Source: Dicyema japonicum
Lineage: Eukaryota; Dicyemida; Rhombozoa; Dicyemidae
Length of the DNA: 64,000 bases
NCBI GenBank assembly: GCA_011109175.1
Contig: RDEW01000023.1
Span: 810,140-874,139 of the forward strand
Direction: 5' to 3'
This document shows, in pieces, positions 32,741 through 45,719 of the stretch. Below the pieces are notes generated by a model. The model was not told the DNA's origin. It was given only the letters and a program-made list of their open reading frames with translations, and searched no databases. Position numbers and translations under genes: made by a program. How positions within the stretch are numbered: the stretch's first letter is position 1; the number at the start of each line of letters is the position of its first letter.

Positions 32741-33560
32741 TATCCGTATTAGATAATACTTCTTATGTTCACATTTACTATGGTGTACTAATACTCGACT
32801 TTTTTTTAGAATTCTAAAACAATTTTTGATTGTTTTGGTTATACATCTTCCCAGGCCATTTTATAAATAGAACAATGTCTTTAGGTTCAAATTTTTATAT
32901 CATTCATAAACTGACGTGTTTTTTTTCCAATAATCCAGTAAGATACTCAAATTTGTGTCTAAAGTGGACTTGTTTTAATAATTCCCAAATCCATTGGCTG
33001 AATTATTCCAGTATTTTAATATTTTCCAAATTCGATGGCATACAATGAAAAGGACAAGTATCTATAAGGAGCAAAATTGATTTCTCTGCCCTAAAAGGTT
33101 ATTGAAATTTATCATCTAGTTAATAACAATAAATCCGGTCATTCACGCTATTTTGGAACTGTAATACGAAACAGAATACAGTTAATCATAAATTTTTGAA
33201 ACATTTTGGCATTTTTGATTTTCCAATCAATAAAAGCTTTAATTTATGATTCTCAGACATATTTGTGCATAACATCACTGATACTCTATTTTTGAAGATC
33301 CTTTATCTTCCGAACGGAGTCTTGCATATACACGTGGATGGAATAAGCTTGTAAAATTCCCAGTTACATCCAGGTTATAAATCTGCTCGCAGGTATATGA
33401 TTTTGAAACTTCATGAAATTTTTTGAGAAACCATTCAATATCGACACTTTTCTCAGTGCACCTTTGCCCATGTAATTTTTTCAGCCAAAATCCACGCCTT
33501 TTCTTAAATTTGGATAAAATCCATAAAAGTATTTAAAATAGTGGAGAGAAAGCTGGTTAA
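32480..33560 (-). mobile_element. pogo/Tigger-type DNA transposon, decayed
   Basis: Minus strand, from 33450: VDIEWFLKKFHEVSKSYTCE, QIYNLDVTGNFTSLFHPRVY (family: 'IYNxDETGLF', first catalytic Asp region, the Glu replaced by Val here), SEDKGSSK; later IIQPMDLGIIKTSPL (family: 'LQPMDxGIIxxFK') and FEPKDIVLFIKWPGKM. The spacing fits the DDE_1 superfamily of Tigger/CENP-B-like transposases. Many stops; no intact reading frame. Confidence 0.7.
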
Positions 33561-33919
33561 CGAAGAATTTTGTTTTTGTTCGTTAGTGAGTCTTTTATAT
33601 CGACCATTAGAAACACAACGGGCATGCTACTCGAATTAAGTTTTATTGTTTTAATTTTTAGTAATTTTTTTAAAACTTTAAAAAATGATGGCAAATTTTG
33701 GAATTAACAAATTTCCACTAAAATTAGAATATTTCTTTAAAAAATGGCAATTCTGATAATTGGCTTTTTTAAAAGAGTTAACTAAATGTCACATTCTTGA
33801 TGCCTATGGGCAACCTATTTTTTACGTGTTTCCATGGTAACAAGATATCAATTGCTAGATTTAACAAAGAATTTATTTAAAATAATAAAAAACAATTATT
33901 TTTTAAGTCTTGACATTAA
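33561..33919. other. AT-rich spacer
   Basis: Nothing recognised between the pogo and integrase remnants. Confidence 0.35.
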
Positions 33920-34910
33920 GACCGATCTTCTTCCATTAGAAAATTCAACCTATCATAAATTTGAAAAAAACCTCTACACGTGAATTAGATAAAATAGAGA
34001 CTATTTCGCAAGTATCAGAATATTTGGATTCAAACTTATCAAGCATCAATGATGGGTTAGTTCCATGATCTTTCGCGATTTGTACCTAAATGCACCATAA
34101 ATTTAACTTGATCTCCAATAACATAATTGTACTTACTACAATGTACACCCATTTGTCTATTCATCCGTCGATAGTATTCGTCGTCACCCCCAATTGGTGT
34201 TATCTCAAAATTAAAGGATTCTACAAAATTGTAATTTATAAATTAAAAACCGCCATTAATTTGATGAGCCGATTCGCAAATAGTTGAAACGTCATTAACT
34301 CTTATCACTGATTCTAAAATTATAAAATTTAAATGTAGCACGTTCTTCGCATTCTATCATTTGTAAAGAATTTGTTCCAAAAATTCCGCGATACCGTTTG
34401 AATGGTGTCTCATTTGAAAAAGAGTGCATTGTCGTATTGTAGCAGTAAACTGCATATTCTATTTCTCACATAAAGATTGAATGTTGGCATTTTTAAATTC
34501 ATCCCGTTGTCCGAAAGTAAAATTTGACATTGTCCATATAAGTGAAAAGGGACTCTATATTCCGACATACTTCAAATGCCGACTTATTTAACAACGGCCT
34601 TGCAAAAGCGAAACTAACGTGGTTATATATAATTTTAATACTGACTGAGAGTGATTCAGACATTTTTCTTAACCGTTGTACAGAGAAGAAACGAGGCACG
34701 TCACCACCTCACCAAAAAATCCATTGTATATCCTTGGTTGACACTGAATTTTTTTCAGATCGATTAGATCAATCTGAAAACGCTCATTTGGCGACAGGAT
34801 AATGTCCCTGACGCATTTTATTATCGAGTCGACGATTATAACGAACGAATGTAACTCAATGATGACCTTTAAATGGTTATTCTGAAAAGGAAAAATTTTA
34901 TCCAAAATCT
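33920..34910 (-). mobile_element. integrase-coding element, copy E
   Basis: Minus strand: LSPNERFQIDLIDLKK (equivalent to KPNERIQIDLDDLK in copy B), LSDNGMNLK (second Asp block, shifted), TPFKRYRGIFGTNS, then RRMNRQMGVH, KYNYVIGDQ, and after a 22-nt GT-AG intron (34086-34107) VQIAKDHGTNPSLMLDKFES, the C-terminal basic domain. The interval between the D and E blocks is deleted or scrambled. The C-terminal intron sits at exactly the same codon as in copies A, B and C. Confidence 0.7.
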
Positions 34911-35359
34911 GACAACTTTAAATTTATTAACTCCAGAGGCCTTCTGGCTGTAACGTCTGGTGACATTGAATCAGAACGTTCAAATCTGAAAAATTGAGTT
35001 TTTAGCGAAGGTCAATTATCTTCAAACATATTTTACCCGTAGGGCGACAAGTCCTTCTGTCATGACACAGTAGTTGAAAAGGATCTTCCTATTTTTTTCC
35101 CTGACAAAAACCATTGGTGAAGATTACCACTATGAAAAGGCTCTTCCACCAAAGAATGAAGTGATGTCCGCGACAGTAGGACGTGTGATGAAACTTACCT
35201 ACTTCTCTTCCGAAGCCTGTAATAGACTATTGGAGAATATTTTGGTCTTCACAAGCAGATTTCTCGAAGGGGTTAGTTATGGGCGATGGTTGGTTACCAC
35301 AAGTCCTACCACATTGCTTTGACTCTTCACCAGTATCCGTCTCCTTTTTTACAGATCCG
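34911..35359. other. unassigned spacer
   Basis: A plus-strand frame at 35074-35322 (LPPKNEVMSATVGRVMKLTY) is open, but I recognise nothing in it. Confidence 0.3.
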
Positions 35360-35870
35360 GAAGTTTTTTATACGAGTCTCTAAGGGGACTCTTCTGTGAT
35401 CTCATTTATCTCTCTTTAGCGCAAGATTGATAGCTGCTCTTCTTGTCTTTTCTAACTGCGGTATTATCTGGTTTTTGTAGGTGTGTACCCCATTACAGTA
35501 GTGAACCCCAGTGTACTCCAACAAGAACGGGACAATGACGCGTTCGAACAGGAAGAGGAAAAGTTATTTTCCAATTTTCTGTTTTTCAATATACAAAAGA
35601 GCTTGGAATGCCCTCTTTTTTCTAACAGCTATGTCTTCATAAAACTTCCTTCCAATTAACACTCCAAGATGGTAGAAGTTCCACATAAATTGTCACCGAA
35701 ATATAAATTCTGAATGTGTTCAGTAGCGTCTTCTACTGTGAAATAGATTTCTTCTGTTTTCTTTATCAATTCATGTATACCCCCATAATGGCATAATATT
35801 ACTGATAAATTTGTTGTAGTTCGTTTTTATAAACTCCTTCCAAACATCTTTTTGGGTTGACAAGTAACGC
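35360..35870 (-). mobile_element. LINE-B tail fragment
   Basis: Minus strand reads FYEDIAVRKKRAFQALLYIE, then IPQLEKTRRAAINLALKRDK. This is parallel to the LINE-B tail at 19160-18870 (RRRKKALQALLCTSKLSISL ... IEKSRRLAIKFALQK). One stop in between. Confidence 0.65.
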
Positions 35871-35884
35871 GTGTTTGATTACTG

Positions 35885-36175
35885 CGGGACCGGATTGTCT
35901 AATGGGAATAGCACACAAGTAAAAAAGAAAGGAACGAGAAGTCAGGAACATTTTCAATGTCTTTGATTAGCCACCATGACTGTTTTTACTTCTTAAATTG
36001 TGAGTTTTCGTAATGGAAACATTACTACTCGGAAGGGGGGCTATTATTACTATTAAACACATTGGGCTAGCGCAGTGTCATAAGTGCTGGGGGAAGGTCT
36101 GATGGCCCTTGGTTCGATTTCGTTGCTGGTTCCATTCGTCTACGATGCCTGAAATGACGAGTGACTTCCATCGAA
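35885..36175 (+). repeat. two broken SINE pieces
   Basis: 35885-35930 matches the SINE body (GGACCGGATTGTCTAATGGG). 36060-36165 matches a diverged head plus body: GGGCTAGCGCAGTGTCATAAG, B-box-like TTGGTTCGATTTCG, TTCCATTCGTCTACGATG, GACGAGTGAC. The pieces are out of order, so they are two insertions or a rearranged copy. Confidence 0.5.
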
Positions 36176-36399
36176 ACTTTTAATTATTTTTTTACTTCAT
36201 TAAAATTTTTGCAATAATATCTAGCAACTTCCCAATCTTGTCAGAATAAATTGGGTAGGTACTCGTTTTCAACAAATTTTTCTCTTGTTTTTTCTGGTTG
36301 CCCTTATCTAAGAAATTAAAAAATCATCTGATTTTTAGACAACAGTTGTGAAGACGTAGAATGTTATATTATGTAAAATCGTATAAAAACTTCCATACT

Positions 36400-36965
36400 T
36401 GTGCATACATGTATCTGGCCGCATCCCATATCGGCAATAGAAAATTATCGCGATCACAAAATCCGTAGCATATCGTCAATTATCTGGCAGGTAATCGACC
36501 GCAGAAGACAATGGACGACATTTCATGGATTGACTGATTACACAAATTGACTGCAACATTATATCTTCCTCGCCGGTAGAACCTCTTATGTGTTGTAGCA
36601 AGTCATAGTCATCCACCCAGAATGGGATATTCTTTAATATAACCTCAGACGATTTCAAAGTTTCTTAACTGAAAGTGTGATTTCCGATCCTGAATGCTTG
36701 CTCCACCAGGAAATTGTTCCTATCTTCAATTTCCTTAAATTAAACACGAAAAGACCCGACCCCTTGCACATGAGGCGAGCGTCCATTATCGAGCCAAGAT
36801 GACATAAGGCGTTTGATAAGCTAATCGCTCCTCTTCCACATCAAAGGCTTGTCAATATCATAAACAACTTTTGAAAGTTATCTAGAGAGAATTGATAAAG
36901 TCCGCCTCAATTAGTTGTCTCCTCTTAAAGTCAGACCCACACTTTCAGGATCTTCGTAATAATTT
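36400..36965 (-). other. possible exon, unrecognised
   Basis: One minus-strand frame (about 36760-36476) reads RNNFLVEQAFRIGNHTF, a stop, then SSEVILKNIPFWVDDYDLLQ, HIRGSTGEEDIMLQSICVIS. The composition looks coding, but I find no splice that removes the stop and no known family. Confidence 0.3.
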
Positions 36966-37235
36966 TTGGGTATGACTGTTTTTAAATTCGGTCTCGTCGT
37001 CCGATTGCAGCAATTTGCACGGGTTATTTATTTTATTTTCCATAAATATCGTGTACCGACACAAACTGGTAAATTATTCGATATAAGTGATTTTAAAAAC
37101 TCAGTCGTTTATGATTATGAATTTTCAGAACTTGTTGAGGAATACCTGGGTGGTTTCCTCTCCTTTGACAATGTGATGACCTATATCAAAGGCAAGGGAT
37201 ATTTCAGATTTCTTCATATAAAGAAATCTCCTTAA
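36966..37235 (+). CDS. hypothetical 89-residue ORF
   Basis: Reads FKFGLVVRLQQFARVIYFIF then YRVPTQTGKLFDISDFKNSV and ELVEEYLGGFLSFDNVMTYI. Open, aromatic-rich, no family recognised. May be part of a decayed element. Confidence 0.25.
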   Translation: MGMTVFKFGLVVRLQQFARVIYFIFHKYRVPTQTGKLFDISDFKNSVVYDYEFSELVEEYLGGFLSFDNVMTYIKGKGYFRFLHIKKSP

Positions 37236-37489
37236 AAGGATTAACCAGTCAACGAAAGAAATAAAACTCAAGGTTCGAATACTGAACCAAAAATTAAGGA
37301 CAAAGAACGTAAATTTCAGAGGGCTGAATGGACCCGATTATTTTCAGCCTCAACAAGAATTTTCCTACTGCGGAAATTTGGTCGGCCATTAGACACATTT
37401 CAAATACCACCGAAAAGATACATAACGATGATTTCAACTTGGACAACCTAACTTGAACTCTACATTTCAACTTGGACGATCTAACAGAA

Positions 37490-37895
37490 CCATGCATCTC
37501 ATATGCGTGTGCTTCCTGGGCCCGATTATCTCTTGGACAAATTCCATGAAAATCAAAGTTAGCAAAAAAGGCTTCTAAGATTACGGAACGATGGATTCTG
37601 GAAAGTTTCAGTCTCCAATGCCTTTGAAGTCCTTAATACGTAAGAACCGAGGAACGTGGCGTTGCAACTAAGAGGAACCGGTTATATGGGCACGATGGAT
37701 TCTGAAAAGTTTCAGTCTCCAATGCCTTTGAAGTCCTTAATACGTAAGAACCAAGGAACGTGGCGTTGCAACTAAGAGGAACCTGTTATATGGGCAATGC
37801 GTACTTGCGTTGGCTCAAGAGATGAACATCGTGCTTGTAGTCTCTGTTCGATCGTGCTGGGGTTACATGATTAGTTAGGTTGGTGTTACCGTGAT
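37490..37895 (+). mobile_element. LINE-C tail fragment with 104-bp duplication
   Basis: Matches LINE-C: TCTTGGACAAATTCCATG, KRLLRLRNDGF-like region, then GATGAACATCGTGCTTG and the GGGGTTACATGATTAGTTAG end, parallel to 50940-51180. 37589-37692 is duplicated at 37693-37796. Confidence 0.65.
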
Positions 37896-38439
37896 CTTTG
37901 GAATTTTTTCAATTCAGTTATTTTAGATATTTACTAGTCACGTGTGTGGTGTCATGTGATCTATTTGTCATGGAGACACCCATTGCTTGGAATTTTGAAT
38001 ATTTACCTGTCACGTATACAGAAAGGATCTCGCTCTTTCTTCACTAGATGAGTTCACTGACAGAGGTCACGCATGAAATATGGTCTCATTTTGACGGTGG
38101 GAACTGGGATCACTAAGTTAGTTAAGGACGTTCTTTCTCTGACACGGTGATGCTGGGGACTTTCTCTAAAAAGAACCAAGACTATCTAGAAAGTAACAAC
38201 CGAAGGAGGACGCTCCAAGAGATCAGTCAGATGCATTTGGTGAAGCGGGAAATTGAAGTCGTATCAAGACAAAAGGTAACCGTCATGTAGCCGGCAGAAG
38301 GTAAGAGGTGCACGATTTTTTTGAGTCACATAGTAAGTCTAATAATTGTGTAAATTTTAATAAGGCATGTAAATTACTTCCTAACAAAACAATCAAAATA
38401 TTGAATAATTAATTTTAATTAAAATTCTCAACCACAAAT
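37896..38439. other. spacer
   Basis: Contains TGGTGTCATGTGATCTATTTG near 37950, similar to the palindromic element arm; otherwise nothing recognised. Confidence 0.3.
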
Positions 38440-38459
38440 TAAAAATCCATTTCACAACC

Positions 38460-38760
38460 CACATATGGGCATATCGACTTTTAATGCGAGGTTTAGTGGT
38501 CACGTGGTTTCATGTGGTTACTTGATTAAAGATTTCTATTTGTTTTTTTATGTTCCTCCTCTCCCCTTTTTAATAGAGTGTCGTCATGTGATCCACCCGT
38601 CTCAGGTGGTGCCCAGACTCAGGAAAAGGATCTTTTGCTCCTCTATCCTGTTGGAAGAGTTTCCAAAACTGCAAGAAATGGACGTCTATACTGGTTCTGG
38701 ATGAACTTGTGGACTCTTGGAAGGACTCTGTTTTCCTGACAGTGTGAACTAGATACACTT
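38460..38760 (+). repeat. single arm of the palindromic element
   Basis: Shares TGTTCCTCCTCTC, GTCATGTGATCCACC, CAGGTGGTGCCCAG, GATCTTTTGCTC and TTTCCAAAACTGCAAG with the right arm at 51828-51975, in the same order. The opposite arm is missing. Confidence 0.65.
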
Positions 38761-39266
38761 AACTAGTTACCAAATGCTAATTTTTTTCTTGGTGTATTCT
38801 GGGTTAATAATATCGACTTTTAGTTTCCACCACACCTTAACGACCTCCAAATATAATCATTAGACCGCCTAGAAGATTCAAACTGAACAGGAAGATTAAG
38901 TATTACTACTTATAGACCACGTGACAAATCGAGAAAGAAAGAACCAGTAACCTACTAGCCGATCCCCGCTCTCATGAGAGCTCCCTGTGATCATTCGACG
39001 ATTCGTTTAATAGTGTTATCTTACATGGTTCGAGTATTGTTATGATCCCACGTTAAGTCAACAAAAAAAACTATTCTGCCTTAAAAACCTTAGATGACAT
39101 GACCACGTGGCTTCTATGTTCTTCCAAGTAAAATCTAAAGGTGCTAATAAATAAAGATAACAATCATAAAGGAATAAAAATAATATGTTAAATAAAATTA
39201 GTATTTTATTGTATTCAAATTGATTATTATTATTTCAAAAATGTTTCCTCATAATTAGTTGAATTA
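38761..39266. other. upstream region of the MARK kinase
   Basis: AT-rich, no recognisable exon or element; should contain the kinase promoter. Confidence 0.35.
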
Positions 39267-41654
<2,388 letters not shown>

Positions 41655-42225
41655 ACGGATATTTAGTGATTATTTCTGTATATTTATTTTAAAACATATT
41701 TGTTTTCAATTTGTAGCTTTGTGGTAATTTGTGGTTGCCTGCCATATTTTTTAGTATTCTGTGGTTTTATTTAATTCTATGACCCCTATTTTCGTAGAAA
41801 TTCAACTCCTAAGGTCATAAGTGGAAGATTTTCCAATATCACGCACAAGTCCATCCACATCTAACAGGAAAGGAAAAAAACATTGAGTCGTGAGAACCCC
41901 TTTAATGAGGGAGAGGAAATGATACTTTTCTTGCCACCCGTGATAAGTAGCGACTTATCAATCTATTAAAAATACATTTTAAATTTTCTGTCTTTCTATT
42001 TTCATCATTACATGTTGTCATTGGTGATTGTTGCTGTTTATTTTTTTAATATTTTGATTTTCGTTGTCAAGGTAACACGGTTGACTCAAATTTNTACGCT
42101 AGCTATCACATCATCTACTTATGGATAAGATTTTCTGACCTTCATTGAACAATTATGAAAAATATGGGCAATTGACATGAAAAAGATTAGGATATAATTT
42201 TTTTTAATTTTCCCAGCTAAATCAT
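41655..42225. other. spacer with a palindromic-element remnant and one N
   Basis: 41868-41945 (AACCCCTTTAATGAGGGAGAG, AAATGATACTTTTCTTGCC) resembles the left arm of the 51.5-kb element. A single N is at 42094; unlike the others, I see no duplicated flank. Otherwise AT-rich. Confidence 0.4.
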
Positions 42226-44920
42226 AATTGAATTGTTCGTCCTATCGGCTTATCAGAACTTGGAAGCGTGGGATCTCCTGCTCTGCTTGTGGAGATTTCT
42301 TCCACCTCGGGTGTATCAAGCAATCCCAAGCAGCAGCGAGCGTGCTTGGAATATGGCACTGCCAGTCGTGCCTGGGCCTATGCAGGGAGGTTCCCCGTGC
42401 ACGTGCCAATGTTAAATCTTCCGTTAATTACCCATCAACCACAGACCCTGAAACATTTCTACGTCTCATCTCTGAATTATGTTCTTCACGGACTATCCCT
42501 GTGAAGATTCCCAAGGTCGTACAACCTGTTGCTGCTGAGGCCCTTTCTAAAACGATCAAGATTCCCTCCGGACTAACGCAATACATGATTGGATGCGCTT
42601 ATTAAGTTTTGCGCCTTCCGCACTAGGACTTGATCAAGATGGTCACGAAGAGGAGTCTCTCGCTACCACCATGAGGACCAATATTCGTTCTTTTTTGGGA
42701 GATATCCACATCCCCAGTTGTCCCATGGCTTCTAACCGTACGAGGGAGACACGTGGTCATAACAAGGAAGTCGAAGTGCTCCGTCTCAAAAGAACTGTCC
42801 GTTCGAAGTTAATCGAAGGTGGCACCCGCGCAGCTATCAGAGCACTTTCCTCGAGTGGACCACGAAAACCGACTCCAGACGCTTACAATATTTTACTGAA
42901 CAAGCATCCACTGCCACCTCAAAACCTACGCCAAGTCGCTCCCCCATCCGGAGTGAGTCCCCTGATTACATCAAACGATGAAGTTCTCCTCGCAATACGG
43001 AATTTTGCCCCTAGTAGCAGTGGCGGGCTCGACGGAATGAAACCTGGCTACCTGAAGGATCTAACCTTCTTGTCTGTAGGAGACCAGGGACTTCGTCTTA
43101 CGAATTCAATTACTTCACTTATGAATCAGATCTTGTCAGGAATTCTTCCCGAAGTTATGCCCCATGTCCTGTTCTCTCCCAATTTGATAGCCTTCAATAA
43201 GAAGGGCGGCTGAGTACGACCAGTTGCGGTCGTCTTTGTCTTCAGAAGACTTGCTGCTAAAATTGCCTCTAGACATTCTATTCCACTCGTCACAAAATTC
43301 TTGAACCCCTCAAGTAGGCGTCGGTATTCGCTTGGGATGCGAGGCCGCTGTCCATTCAGTGAGGATATTGTTAAACCACAATATAGAAGATTTCCGGAGC
43401 AATGTCCTGGTCAAACTGGACATCAAGAACTCCTTTAATAGTCTAAGAAGGGACAACATCCTGGAGGCGTGTGTTGAGAGATGTCCTAATATTTTTGAAT
43501 TCGTGAATCAGTTATAGAGCCTACCTTCATTCTTACTTTTCGGAGACTACCTAATCCATTCATATTTTGGAGTGCAACAGGAAGATCCCTTGGACCCCTA
43601 TTGTTTTGTCTTGCAATAGAGAAAATCACCAAACTTCCGCGCTCGCTCCTCAACCTATGGTATCTGGATGGTACGATCTTCGGAGGACCCCGGATACTGT
43701 TTCCCGGGACTTGGAAGTGATAATTCCAGCTTTGTTGGAGCTGGACTGGAATTAAATTACACTAAATGCGAAATCTACAATTGCGGACTTTCAGAGAAAG
43801 TATTCAAAAGCTTTGTCATGTTTCGGAAATTTACTGCCTGGAAGTATTTCCACACCCGATGAAGAACTTATATTCCTCGGATCCCCGATCACCATAAATG
43901 CAATGGGAAGAGCTATACGTGAAAAAGCGACTGTTACTCGGAGAGACTCTGAACCGCTTGTGTCTACTTGACATGCATACAGCATTATTCCTCCTGAAAA
44001 ACAGTCTGAACATGCAGAGCCTTGCATATGTCCTGAGGACTGCTCTCTATATCACCCTGTATGACCAACTCGCACAGATTAACGAGATCTTCCGTACGAC
44101 AGCGGAACGTATCTTCAACGTCCGGTTCGAGGATTACTCATGGAAGCAAGCCACGCTGCCAGTAAGACTCGGAGGACTTGGAATTCGGAACCCTGTGGAC
44201 CTTTCCCTCCTTTCATACCTATCATCGCTAGTGGCTGTAACTCTCATGTCAAGAGGATTCTACACTCTATACTGAATTCTGCTATTGACAAGGACGCCGA
44301 CCATGCTTCGTAAGGCCTGGAGCGCGAACTTATCAGCTTTCCTGCCTTCCTCGTTTTCTCAGCGGGGCTTGGACGATGCTAATATGCTGGAATTCTTTCA
44401 AAGATTTGCTAGTGTCATCTAGCCAACATCGCCGTGCTGCTTGTTGTCGGGGGCGTCTTCGAGAGCGGTGCCTGGCTCAACGCCATTCCCAATGGAGTTC
44501 TGGGTACCTTCCCGGATGATGAATGCGTACGTATTGGGATCTCATTGCGACTGGGATTAAAAGTCTGTGCTCCACAATCCGTGCCGATGCGGAGACAAGA
44601 TCGACTGTTTTGGGCCTACACCCTCTCTCCTGTAGGAAGGGTGCAGGAAGATTTCCCAGACACATGGCCCTTGAACGAAGTCGTTAGGCGAGCTTTGTAC
44701 GCCGCCGGACACCCCTCCATGCTCGAATCTGTCAGCCTTTGCAGGCGGGACGGGAAACGACCAGATGGGATGACAATATTCTCTTTGAAGCCGGGAAACC
44801 TCTTGTCTGGGACGTTACCTGCACCGACAATTTTCCTCTTGCAACCTACTCCAGAGTGCCTCTGGAGCCTGTTCTGCCGCTGAGAAGGCCGAGAAGATGA
44901 AACGGGAAAAGTTCGAATTT
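42226..44920 (+). mobile_element. RLE-type non-LTR retrotransposon, nearly full-length, inactive
   Basis: Order: a PHD-like/CCHC-type zinc finger ISCSACGDFFHLGCIKQSQ ... WHCQSCLGLC (42268-42400); linker; RT core with SSGGLDGMKPGYLKDLT, LIAFNKKGG, a TGA, RPVAVVFVFRRLAAK; then SLGMRG and, shifted, LGCEAAVHSVRILLNHNIED, LVKLDIKNSFNSLRRDNILE, GVQQEDPLGPLLFCLA, WYLDGTIFGG (active site), LELNYTKCEI; thumb; RLGGLGIRNPVDLS; and the C-terminal region SVPMRRQDRLFW, DTWPLNEVVRRALYAAG, KRPDGMTIFSLKPG, LSGTLPAPT. The active site has one Asp fewer than the YLDD this RT type normally shows, so the copy is catalytically dead even apart from its frameshifts. It ends where a hAT remnant begins. Confidence 0.85.
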
Positions 44921-45710
44921 GAGTTTCATCGGTTATCGCACATATTTTTTGTTCTCTAGAAAATAAAATTTGATAAAATACTTGAATATGCCCCTGAACG
45001 AAGATATGTATTCATTTGTAATTAAAATTGGAGTTATGTAAATCCAATATACAGAAAAATATCTATGACATACTACTGTTTAGTACTTTTTGCGCTACAG
45101 TCAATTTTCAAGAAAACAAAAACATATTTGGTGATATTTGGATTGCTTGTTGAAGCATTTTGCTCATTATTTTAAAGATCTCGACTGTAAAATTTTTGCA
45201 TGGATACAGACTTCACTTTTTGATAAAATAATGAATTTGTATTGACAACTTTTGAAAGAGATAAATTTATAGAATTTTCATGTTATTCATCATTGAAACA
45301 AAAATTTGAAAGAACCACTAATTCATTTTTGGTTGAATCGATGTAATGAATATGAAATTTTGTCGATAAAAGCAATGAAAGTTTTCTTGACGTTTGTTAC
45401 CTCATATTTATGCGAAACTGGATTTTCTGCACTAGGTGCAATGAAATCTAAATATCGACGTATTAGTGATAATGAGCTACGAGTAACACTCTTCTCAATG
45501 ACACCAAGATTTTAAAAACTTTGTGTCAAGAATGAAAAAAATTCTTACTAACTTTTTGTGTTAAAAAATTTTTAACTTGTTTCTGCTAAAAAAATATTTA
45601 TATTATATCATGGAATATAAAGGGAGGCGCAAGATTGTATATTTTTTCTACGAGAGGCGGGTGACAAAAAGGTGGGAAACCTCTGGTTTAGGGGGTCTCA
45701 CTTTTGTTTT
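44921..45710 (+). mobile_element. hAT transposase C-terminal remnant
   Basis: 45306-45515 reads FWLNRCNEYEILSIKAMKVF, LTFVTSYLCETGFSALGAMK, SKYRRISDNELRVTLFSMTP. This is the hAT dimerisation end ('TTYLCExxFSxLxxIKxKxRxRL...LRVALSxxxPRF'). The right end near 45670-45705 (AGGTGGGAAACCTCTGG) looks like a hAT terminus. The 5' part is lost. Confidence 0.75.
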
Positions 45711-45719
45711 TTTTTTTCC

